Positions 8,200 to 15,348 of a stretch of DNA of 64,000 nucleotides are shown here, piece after piece. The translations under genes and the position numbers were made by a program. Within the stretch, counting starts at the first letter, position 1. The number at the start of each line of letters is the position of its first letter. This DNA comes from Polynucleobacter sp. TSB-Sco08W16 (GTDB taxonomy: Bacteria; Pseudomonadota; Gammaproteobacteria; Burkholderiales; Burkholderiaceae). Under the pieces are notes generated by a model, which worked only from the letters and a program-made list of their open reading frames with translations, did no database searches and was not told where the DNA came from. Where the stretch lies: assembly GCF_018687455.1 (NCBI RefSeq), contig NZ_CP061291.1, positions 186,001 to 250,000 of the forward strand, read 5' to 3'.

Positions 8200-8225
8200 A
8201 GTCTGATGAAGTACCTTCATTTGCC

Positions 8226-9005
8226 ATGAACCTGAAACAAACTAAACGTATCGTTGTTAAAGTGGGCTCAAGCCTGGTTACCAATAATGGTGAGGGCTTA
8301 GATCATGCCGCTATTGCCATGTGGGCCGAGCAAATTGCAGGCTTACTAAAGGCTGGTCACGAGGTGCTGATGGTGAGCTCAGGTGCTATTGCAGAAGGTA
8401 TGCAGCGATTAGGTTGGATAAAGCGCCCACAAGAAATTCATCAGCTTCAGGCTGCAGCTGCAGTTGGGCAGATGGGTTTAGTGCAGGTGTATGAGAGTTG
8501 TTTTGCGCGATTTAATTTGCGCAGTGCACAGGTTTTGCTGACGAATGCTGACCTGGCACATGCTGAGCGCAATGCTAATGCAAAAGGTACCTTAGATACA
8601 TTGTTGAAGTTGGGTGTAGTACCCATCATTAACGAGAATGACACGGTGGTTACCGATGAAATTAAATTTGGTGATAACGATAGCTTGGCTGCTTTGGTAA
8701 CAAACCTGGTTCATGCAGATTTACTAGTAATACTGACCGATCAAGGTGGCTTATTTACTGCCGATCCACGTCAAAATCCAGATGCAATCTTGTTGGCTGA
8801 TGCCATCGCTGGTGATCCCGCTTTAGAGAAGATGGCGGGCGGGGCAGCTAGTGAGCTGAGTAAGGGCGGAATGCTTACTAAGGTATTGGCAGCAAAGATT
8901 GCGGTGCAAACAGGCGCATCCACAGTGATTGCCTCGGGACGTGAGCCAGATGTCTTAACTCGACTTTTGGCTGGAGAGAAAATTGGTACTTGCTTAAGCC
9001 CTTAA
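8226..9005 (+). CDS. proB: Glutamate 5-kinase, short form without PUA domain
   Basis: ProB phosphorylates glutamate to gamma-glutamyl phosphate, the first step of proline synthesis. The amino acid kinase domain is complete: KVGSSLVTNNGEGLD at the N-terminus, INENDTV in the middle, FGDNDSLAALV, and GGMLTKVLAAKIA near the C-terminus. The protein has only 259 residues, while most proteobacterial ProB proteins have about 370 with a C-terminal PUA domain, which is absent here. No PUA remnant follows; the next gene starts 17 bases later on the other strand. proA lies far away at 50.5-51.8 kb. obgE-proB adjacency is common in this group. Confidence 0.93.
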   Translation: MNLKQTKRIVVKVGSSLVTNNGEGLDHAAIAMWAEQIAGLLKAGHEVLMVSSGAIAEGMQRLGWIKRPQEIHQLQAAAAVGQMGLVQVYESCFARFNLRSAQVLLTNADLAHAERNANAKGTLDTLLKLGVVPIINENDTVVTDEIKFGDNDSLAALVTNLVHADLLVILTDQGGLFTADPRQNPDAILLADAIAGDPALEKMAGGAASELSKGGMLTKVLAAKIAVQTGASTVIASGREPDVLTRLLAGEKIGTCLSP

Positions 9006-9021
9006 TAAGCTCCGCAGGCTC

Positions 9022-9585
9022 TTATTCAATGCCAAAAGAGTTTGTTGGCTTTGTACCACCCGTAAATGCGCTTGGATTGAGTGCTTGAATTACTGCCCTC
9101 AAACTTTTCTCTTGAGAGTTGAAGTTGCAAAATGCGCCTTGAGCTAGGGCAGCTTGGTAGCGATTGGGGTCATGCAGCTTGATATCTCTCCAGGCTCCAA
9201 GCGGATTCTCTCTCCAGGAATTGTTTTCTAGTGTTCCGTAAAGTTTCCATTGATACAAATCACAACGAATTCCCTCGTATTGGGATTGCTGGTTTCCGTT
9301 TGGGCTAGTAAGGACAACGATATATCGAGTAACGCCATCTGCGCCAATCATGATGGAATTGGTATCAACGGCAAACTTAAAGATAGTTTGCGGTGATACA
9401 TAAAACGTTTGTAGAGTTAATGGATTAGGTGGGTTGAGTGGCATTTTTGTTGACCCCTCCTTAAATACCATCGGCGCAAATGGATCTAGACCGCTTTCCA
9501 TGGGATCGCCGGCGCATGCAGATAACACAGTAACTGTACAGATGCAGCAAATATAAAGATTCAAAGCTCGAAGTATTGAAGGCAT
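9022..9585 (-). CDS. CNP1-like family lipoprotein
   Basis: A 187-residue secreted protein with a lipoprotein signal: hydrophobic residues 10-23 and lipobox LSAC with Cys24. The mature part includes a conserved YRYIVVLTSPNGNQQSQYEGIRCD-like core (here beginning TRYIVVLTSPNGNQ), which fits the CNP1-like family known from Neisseria and Burkholderiales. Function is unknown. It overlaps the upstream rppH gene by one base (TAATG), so the two are translationally coupled in one operon. Confidence 0.75.
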   Translation of the reverse strand: MPSILRALNLYICCICTVTVLSACAGDPMESGLDPFAPMVFKEGSTKMPLNPPNPLTLQTFYVSPQTIFKFAVDTNSIMIGADGVTRYIVVLTSPNGNQQSQYEGIRCDLYQWKLYGTLENNSWRENPLGAWRDIKLHDPNRYQAALAQGAFCNFNSQEKSLRAVIQALNPSAFTGGTKPTNSFGIE

Positions 9586-10184
9586 TATTTTGGTTTATCC
9601 GATTTAGTTGATTCTTGGGGGCTTTCATCGCCTATGGAGTAAAAGGATTGAAGTAAATCAAGAGGGGTTCCCCACGCAAGTTGCTGCATCCGCACGCCTT
9701 TTGCAAGGTAGCGCGCCAGTTCGGATAAAGCCAGTTGATAGACTTCTCGCTTAAAGCCAATTACAGCATCAAGCTCGATCCAGAATGGAACCCAACGCCA
9801 TGCATCAAATTCTGGATGCTCGGTAGCTCGTAATTGAATGTCGCTATCTAGCCCTACTAAGCGCAGTAAAAACCAGATTTGTTTTTGACCTCGATAGGCT
9901 GCACGGTGAATCCTAGTTGCATGTTGGCGACGTAAGTACTCCTCAGGGACGTCGTAGCGGAGCCAGTCCCTGGTTCGTCCAATAATTTGGACATGTTCCG
10001 GCAGCAAGCCAACCTCTTCATGCAATTCGCGGTACATTGCTTGTTCAGGGCTTTCGCCATGAGCTATCCCGCCCTGCGGGAACTGCCACGAATGCTGCCC
10101 AACGCGTTTTCCCCAGAAAACCTCGTTACGGCTGTTAAGGAGGACAATGCCGACATTGGGTCTATACCCTTCACGGTCAAGCAT
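9585..10184 (-). CDS. rppH: RNA pyrophosphohydrolase (Nudix)
   Basis: RppH removes pyrophosphate from triphosphorylated mRNA 5' ends and so starts RNase E-dependent decay. The 199-residue protein begins MLDREGYRPNVGIVLLN, typical for RppH, and the Nudix box begins at GGIAHGESPEQA and continues with REL and EEVGL, around residues 38-60. The C-terminal part contains the FKREVYQLALSELAR helix. It is longer than E. coli RppH (176). It is divergent from proS and co-transcribed with the CNP1-like lipoprotein. Confidence 0.93.
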   Translation of the reverse strand: MLDREGYRPNVGIVLLNSRNEVFWGKRVGQHSWQFPQGGIAHGESPEQAMYRELHEEVGLLPEHVQIIGRTRDWLRYDVPEEYLRRQHATRIHRAAYRGQKQIWFLLRLVGLDSDIQLRATEHPEFDAWRWVPFWIELDAVIGFKREVYQLALSELARYLAKGVRMQQLAWGTPLDLLQSFYSIGDESPQESTKSDKPK

Positions 10185-10219
10185 GATCGTGCCCCAAATC
10201 CTTTAAAATCAATGATTTG

Positions 10220-10247
10220 ATTATATCCATACATGAAAGCATCACAA
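10220..10247 (-). promoter_or_regulatory. Candidate sigma70 promoter for rppH operon
   Basis: On the minus strand TTGTGA (10242-10247) and TATAAT (10220-10225) are separated by 16 bp, upstream of the rppH ATG at 10184. The -35 box lies inside the first codons of divergent proS. Confidence 0.6.
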
Positions 10248-11975
10248 TCATTTCTAGCCACGCTAAAAGAAGCCCCTTCTGACGCAGAGGTGGTCTCGCA
10301 CAAGCTCATGGTGCGTGCAGGTTTAATTCGCAAACTGAGTGCTGGTATTTATAACTACTTGCCTCTTGGATTAAAGGTGATTCGCAAGGTGGAAAACATC
10401 ATTCGCGAAGAAATGAATCGCGCTGGTGCAGTTGAATTACTCATGCCAATGATTCAGCCTGCTGAATTGTGGCAAGAGACTGGTCGTTGGGAAAAAATGG
10501 GTCCAGAGTTGCTGCGTATCAAAGATCGCCATGATCGTGATTTTTTGATTCAGCCAACCTCAGAAGAGGTGATTACTGATTTAGCTCGTAATGAAATTAA
10601 GAGCTATAAACAGTTACCAATTAATTTTTATCAAATTCAGACTAAGTTTCGCGATGAGCGTCGCCCTCGTTTTGGAATCATGCGCGGTCGCGAGTTCAGC
10701 ATGAAAGATGCTTACTCATTCGATCGTGACATCGAAGGCTTGAAGAAGTCTTACCAAATCATGTTTGATGCCTATACCCGTATCTTTAAGCGCATGGGGC
10801 TGAAGTTCCGCGCAGTGACCGCTGATAATGGTGCCATCGGTGGATCAGGCAGCCAAGAGTTTCATGTGATTGCAGATACCGGTGAGGATGCCATTGTGTA
10901 TTGCCCGAGCTCTGATTACGCTGCTAATTTAGAAGCTGCTGAGTCTTTGTCATTGCTGGCGGGGCGCGCTGCTGCAACTCAAGCGATGGCAAAAGTACCA
11001 ACACCTGATAAGACAAATTGCACAGAGGTTGCAAAGTTTTTAAACATCCCATTAGAAAAAACAGTGAAGTCCTTGTTATTCGCTGCCGATCAAGAAAAAG
11101 GCCCAGCAAAACTCTTTATGTTGTTAGTTCGTGGTGATCATGAGCTCAATGAGGTTAAGGCTAGCAAGATCCCTGGAATGGCAGAGTCTCGCTTTGCTAC
11201 TGAAGCTGAAATCAAACAAGCCTGTAACGCACCTGCTGGCTATTTAGGCCCCGTTGGCGTGAGCGCTGATGTTACTGTCGCGGCGGATCGTACCGTTGCG
11301 AATATGTCTGACTTTGTTTGTGGCGCTAATGATGCTGGCCATCATCTGACTGGTGTGAACTGGGGACGCGATTTGCCAGAACCACTTGTTTTGGATATTC
11401 GTAATGCGGTAGTTGGTGACCCTTCGCCGGACGGTAAAGGTATCGTTGATATCTGCCGTGGAATTGAAGTGGGTCATGTTTTTCAATTAGGTACGCGCTA
11501 TTCAGAAGCAATGGGATGTACTTACTTGGATCAACAAGGTAAAGCGCAGCCGATGGTTATGGGTTGCTATGGCATTGGCGTTACGCGTTTACTTGGAGCG
11601 GCAATTGAACAAGGGCACGATGAGAAGGGCATTATTTGGCCAATCTCTATGGCGCCATTTGAAGTAGTCATCTGTCCAATGGGTTACGAGAAGTCAGAAC
11701 AGGTCAAAGCAGCATGCGATCAATTGCATGCTGAGTTATTGGCTGCTGGCATTGATGTGATTTTGGATGATCGCAATGAGCGTCCTGGTGCAATGTTTGC
11801 TGACTGGGAGCTGATTGGCGCCCCATTCCGCGTTGTTATTGGTGATCGTGGCTTGGCTGATTCTCAAGTGGAATTTAAAGGCCGCACCGATACCGACTCA
11901 CAAAATATTGCTCTGGCACAAATTAAAGACAAAGTGATTACCGCCGTTCAAGCAGCAAAGAGCACAGTGAGTTAA
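10233..11975 (+). CDS. proS: Prolyl-tRNA synthetase
   Basis: A 580-residue bacterial-type ProRS of class II. Motif 2 appears around KFRDERRPRFGIMRGREF (about residues 135-152), motif 3 around GCYGIGVTRLLGAAIEQ (near 440), and the anticodon-binding domain fills the last 100 residues with NERPGAMFADWELIG. Residues of roughly 225-400 form the INS editing domain related to YbaK, which removes alanine from tRNA-Pro. Length and domain order match E. coli ProS (572). It is convergent with ffh. Confidence 0.97.
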   Translation: MKASQSFLATLKEAPSDAEVVSHKLMVRAGLIRKLSAGIYNYLPLGLKVIRKVENIIREEMNRAGAVELLMPMIQPAELWQETGRWEKMGPELLRIKDRHDRDFLIQPTSEEVITDLARNEIKSYKQLPINFYQIQTKFRDERRPRFGIMRGREFSMKDAYSFDRDIEGLKKSYQIMFDAYTRIFKRMGLKFRAVTADNGAIGGSGSQEFHVIADTGEDAIVYCPSSDYAANLEAAESLSLLAGRAAATQAMAKVPTPDKTNCTEVAKFLNIPLEKTVKSLLFAADQEKGPAKLFMLLVRGDHELNEVKASKIPGMAESRFATEAEIKQACNAPAGYLGPVGVSADVTVAADRTVANMSDFVCGANDAGHHLTGVNWGRDLPEPLVLDIRNAVVGDPSPDGKGIVDICRGIEVGHVFQLGTRYSEAMGCTYLDQQGKAQPMVMGCYGIGVTRLLGAAIEQGHDEKGIIWPISMAPFEVVICPMGYEKSEQVKAACDQLHAELLAAGIDVILDDRNERPGAMFADWELIGAPFRVVIGDRGLADSQVEFKGRTDTDSQNIALAQIKDKVITAVQAAKSTVS

Positions 11976-12010
11976 TTCACTGGCTTAAGCGCTTTACAAC
12001 AATTATTCGG

Positions 12011-13393
12011 TTATTTTTTAAAGAGTCCGCCAATGCCTTTGGCGGCTCCTTTGGCAGCCATTGCAGCCATAGTGCGCGCCATTTTTCCGCCTTTGAATTG
12101 CTTCATCATGGTTTGCATTTGCTCAAATTGTGCGAGTAGGCGATTGACTTCTTGTACCTCTACGCCAGCGCCCGCAGCGATGCGACGCTTGCGACTTGCC
12201 TTTAGCAGCTCAGGTTTCGTCCGCTCACGTGGTGTCATGCTATCAATGATTCCACGCATGCGTTTAGTTTGTTTGTCTGCGTTGCTCAGATTTGCTTTAG
12301 ACGCAGCTTGAGCCACCTGGCTAGGTAGCTTGTCCATCAAACTTGCCATGCCACCCATTTGTTGCATTTGCATGAGTTGATCCCGAAAGTCTTCCAGATC
12401 AAATCCGCCCTTAGAAATCTTGCTAGCTAATTTTTCTGCTTTAGCAACATCTACATGTTGTTGTGCTTGTTCAACCAAAGCCAGAATATCGCCCATACCC
12501 AAGATGCGGTTGGCCATACGCTCTGCATCGAACGCTTCCAAGCCATCCATCTTCTCGGCCACACCAATAAATTTGAGTGGCACACCCGTAACTTGACGAA
12601 CAGATAAAGCGGCACCCCCGCGTGAATCCCCATCTAGCTTAGTGAGGATGACGCCAGTTAGGGGGAGCGCTTCATGGAAGGCTTTGGCGGTATTAACGGC
12701 ATCTTGACCAAGCATTGCATCTACTACGAATAAGGTCTCGATTGGGTTTAAGCTGGCATGCAAAGTTTTGATTTCTTGCATGAGCGCTTCATCAATTCCC
12801 AGGCGACCTGCTGTGTCAACAATCACCACATCAAAATAATGACGACGTGCCCAATCTAAGGCGGCAGTTGCAATATCGTTAGGCTTTTGATTAACGTTGC
12901 TTGGGAAAAACTCTGCACCAACCTGTTTGGTCACCATCTCTAGCTGCTCAATAGCGGCAGGGCGATAAACGTCACAAGAAACTGTGAGCACTTTCTTTTT
13001 CTTTTTTTCCTGTAACCACTTAGCTAATTTACCGACTGAGGTGGTTTTACCGGCACCCTGTAAACCTGCCATCAGAATCACTGCGGGTGGCTGAGTTGCT
13101 AGGTTGAGCTCACCGCTTTGCTTGCTTTCGCCCGTCATCACTTGAGCTAGTTCGCGCTGCACCACACCAACAAGTGCTTGGCCTGGACTGAGGCTACCTA
13201 CAACCTCTTCGCCTAGGGCTTTAAATTTAATTTGCTCTAGGAGAGATTTAACAACGGGGAGTGCTACATCGGCCTCCAGCAGGGCCAAACGAATCTCCCG
13301 CAGCATTTCTGCGGTATTCGCCTCGGTAAGGCGGGCTTGCCCCCGCATTGTTTTAACAACGCGAGATAGACGATCGGTGAGGTTTTCTAGCAT
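12011..13393 (-). CDS. ffh: Signal recognition particle protein Ffh
   Basis: Ffh binds 4.5S RNA and signal sequences of nascent membrane proteins and targets them to FtsY. The 460-residue protein shows the N domain, the G domain with GLQGAGKTT near residue 110, DTAGRLGIDE and TKLDGDSRGG, and a methionine-rich M domain from about residue 325 with MQQMGGMASLMDKLP and SMTPRERTKPELL. It is divergent from the YpjD-like gene with 20 bases between the starts, so promoters must overlap coding sequence. Confidence 0.97.
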   Translation of the reverse strand: MLENLTDRLSRVVKTMRGQARLTEANTAEMLREIRLALLEADVALPVVKSLLEQIKFKALGEEVVGSLSPGQALVGVVQRELAQVMTGESKQSGELNLATQPPAVILMAGLQGAGKTTSVGKLAKWLQEKKKKKVLTVSCDVYRPAAIEQLEMVTKQVGAEFFPSNVNQKPNDIATAALDWARRHYFDVVIVDTAGRLGIDEALMQEIKTLHASLNPIETLFVVDAMLGQDAVNTAKAFHEALPLTGVILTKLDGDSRGGAALSVRQVTGVPLKFIGVAEKMDGLEAFDAERMANRILGMGDILALVEQAQQHVDVAKAEKLASKISKGGFDLEDFRDQLMQMQQMGGMASLMDKLPSQVAQAASKANLSNADKQTKRMRGIIDSMTPRERTKPELLKASRKRRIAAGAGVEVQEVNRLLAQFEQMQTMMKQFKGGKMARTMAAMAAKGAAKGIGGLFKK

Positions 13394-13413
13394 TTATCGA
13401 TTAGACTTTCCAG

Positions 13414-14262
13414 ATGGATATTTTAGGTCACCCAGCTTACGGAATGCTTGCTCCCGTACTTTATTTACTGCTATTGCTCTTTTTGAGCGTCAAAGCAAAG
13501 CGGGGCGAGGAGTCTGCGCTCTCGGCAGGACTTGTGCAAACCTTTATTTTTGTAATTTTGGTAGTTCATGGAATGGAATTACATGATTCCGTCTTTACGC
13601 CTCAAGGGTTCATATTTGGCTTTGCCCAAGATTTATCTCTCATTGCTTGGGTTGGGCTAGCTTTTTACTGGTTTCAGTCATGGTTTTTGCCTATTTCGAG
13701 CTTGCGTTGGTTGGCAATTTTATTTGCCTTGGTCTGCTCTCTGCTTCCCAACCTTTTCCCTGGCACATTGATTTCGCCAAAGGCAGTTTCTGATCCTTGG
13801 TTTAAGGGGCACTTCATCGTAGCGACGATTTCTGTTGGCTTGCTCAGCTTGGCCGCAATGCATGCCATGCTCATGAGCGTTCAAGATCGTGCACTACACC
13901 GTCAACTTGCGATTGTTCCCGATAGTCGTCTCTCTCATTGGCTTGAAGATTTACCCCCATTGATGACCATGGAGAGTTTGTTATTTAACTTGCTCTATGT
14001 TGGTTTTGCACTTTTAAGTCTGACAGTATTTTCTGGATTGCTATTTTCACAAACATTGTTCGGTAAACCCCTGGTCTTTGATCACAAGACTATTTTTGCG
14101 CTGATCTCTTGGTTCTTATTTGCCGGACTACTATTAGCGCGTTGGCGCGTTGGTTTGCGTGGCCGTGCTGCAGTGCGTTGGGTCCTAAGTGCTTACACTG
14201 CGCTACTGCTCGCTTATGTCGGTAGCCGTTTTGTATTAGAAGTGATTCTTCAAAGAGTATGA
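13414..14262 (+). CDS. Cytochrome c assembly (CcsA/CcmC)-like inner membrane protein, YpjD type
   Basis: A 282-residue polytopic membrane protein with about eight hydrophobic segments. The C-terminal half fits the CcsA/CcmC/ResC-type fold: HFIVATISVGLLSLAAMHAMLMS, SLLFNLLYVGFALLSLTVFSGLLFS, DHKTIFALISWFLFAGLLLAR and RAAVRWVLSAYTALLLAYVGSRFV. Its position divergent from ffh matches the ypjD gene of proteobacteria, whose role is unproven; a heme-related function is family inference. The AmpD-fusion gene follows with a 3-base gap, so the two are probably co-translated. Confidence 0.8.
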   Translation: MDILGHPAYGMLAPVLYLLLLLFLSVKAKRGEESALSAGLVQTFIFVILVVHGMELHDSVFTPQGFIFGFAQDLSLIAWVGLAFYWFQSWFLPISSLRWLAILFALVCSLLPNLFPGTLISPKAVSDPWFKGHFIVATISVGLLSLAAMHAMLMSVQDRALHRQLAIVPDSRLSHWLEDLPPLMTMESLLFNLLYVGFALLSLTVFSGLLFSQTLFGKPLVFDHKTIFALISWFLFAGLLLARWRVGLRGRAAVRWVLSAYTALLLAYVGSRFVLEVILQRV

Positions 14263-14265
14263 CCC

Positions 14266-15075
14266 TTGTTTAAGTGGCTTTTATTTTTAGCAGTTGGCTA
14301 TTTTTTCTACCTTTGGTTGAAGAAACAAAAGCAGGTTAAAGAGGGTTTGAAAAAATCCTCTGATCCCAGTCCTACAAAGGCTCTGGAGCCAGAGCCGATG
14401 GTGCAATGCCAGCATTGCAAAGTGCATCTACCTAGATCTGAAGCTAGAGTTTATGAGCAGCGTTTTTATTGTTCGCAAGACCATCTCAATGTCTTTGATG
14501 AACGGGGATGGATTGGCTCTGCGAATTGGCGTGCTTCACCTAACTTCGATGAGAGACCAGAAAATATTCAACCTGATTTAGTGGTGATTCACCACATTAG
14601 TTTACCGCCAGGGCAATTTCGATCAAAACAATCAAGCCAATACATCATCGATTTTTTTCAGAACAAGCTTGATTCCAATGCACATCCTTATTTTGCAGAG
14701 ATCGCCGGACAAAAAGTGTCTAGCCATTTTCTAATTACGCGTTCTGGTGAGTTAGTGCAGTTTGTTTCAACTCAAGATAAGGCATGGCATGCTGGCATCT
14801 CCTCCTTTATGGGAAGACAAAAATGCAATAACTTCTCTATTGGAATAGAGCTAGAGGGCGATGGAGATTCACCTTTCGAAGAATCTCAGTACAAAACTTT
14901 GACAAGTTTGGTCAAGAGGCTGCAGGCAAGTTATCCCAATCTCCAATTTGCTGGGCACAGTGACATTGCGCCCGACAGAAAAAGGGATCCTGGAATATAT
15001 TTCGATTGGAAAAAGTTTCAAAAAGAGACAGGAATTCCAGAGGAAAAGATGCCCTATGGGCTGATTTTTCGATAG
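14266..15075 (+). CDS. ampD: Membrane-anchored PP0621-type zinc finger fused to AmpD amidase
   Basis: AmpD cleaves the lactyl-amide bond in anhydro-muropeptides during peptidoglycan recycling. Residues about 4-18 form a membrane helix followed by a Lys-rich stretch, which by the positive-inside rule puts the rest in the cytoplasm. Residues 48-73 hold a PP0621-family metal finger (CQHC, then CSQDH). Residues 104-260 are the amidase, with predicted zinc ligands His109, His231 and Asp241 (IHHIS, GHSDIAPDRKRDPG) and IGIELEG. In related genera the two parts are usually separate neighbouring genes, so this is a fusion. Only a TTG start fits, 3 bases after the preceding stop. Confidence 0.87.
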   Translation: MFKWLLFLAVGYFFYLWLKKQKQVKEGLKKSSDPSPTKALEPEPMVQCQHCKVHLPRSEARVYEQRFYCSQDHLNVFDERGWIGSANWRASPNFDERPENIQPDLVVIHHISLPPGQFRSKQSSQYIIDFFQNKLDSNAHPYFAEIAGQKVSSHFLITRSGELVQFVSTQDKAWHAGISSFMGRQKCNNFSIGIELEGDGDSPFEESQYKTLTSLVKRLQASYPNLQFAGHSDIAPDRKRDPGIYFDWKKFQKETGIPEEKMPYGLIFR

Positions 15076-15105
15076 ACCCATTGTTGTATGTGAGCATACG
15101 CTTAC

Positions 15106-15137
15106 TTTTTTAGCCTTTATCTAAAAAGGGCTAAAAA
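15106..15137. terminator. Terminator-like hairpin after ampD
   Basis: TTTTTAGCC at 15106-15114 region pairs with GGCTAAAAA ending at 15137, with TTT/AAA extending the stem around a short loop and one bulged base. The A/T runs on both sides allow termination in both directions. A small GTATG/CATAC hairpin lies just before it. Confidence 0.7.
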
Positions 15138-15209
15138 TCACGCACCAAAATGCTCCCAAATTATTCAATTAATTAGTAAAAATACTAATAAGTTTTTGTC
15201 ATAAAAAAC

Positions 15210-15238
15210 TTACAAAAGCCCCAATATTTCCCTATACT
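15210..15238 (+). promoter_or_regulatory. nrdAB promoter
   Basis: The -35 box TTACAA at 15210-15215 and the -10 box TATACT at 15233-15238 are separated by 17 bp. The -10 box lies inside the first NrdR box, so repressor binding would block RNA polymerase. A leader of about 100 bases follows before nrdA. Confidence 0.82.
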
Positions 15239-15275
15239 TAGTGCCTAATGCACTTCGAAACACTACATCTAGTGT
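15229..15275 (+). promoter_or_regulatory. Paired NrdR boxes (operator of nrdAB)
   Basis: Two 16-bp sites fit the NrdR consensus ACACwAyATvTwGTGT: TCCCTATACTTAGTGC at 15229-15244 and ACACTACATCTAGTGT at 15260-15275. Their centres are 31 bp apart, the three-helical-turn spacing known for NrdR. The second box is near-perfect; the first overlaps the -10 element. NrdR is the ATP/dATP-sensing repressor of ribonucleotide reductase genes; its gene is not in this window. Confidence 0.88.
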
Positions 15276-15348
15276 TTGAATCTAGCAATACACCATTGTT
15301 TTTTAACGATATTTTGTCCAAATAACTATATATAAGAGCAGGAGCAAC

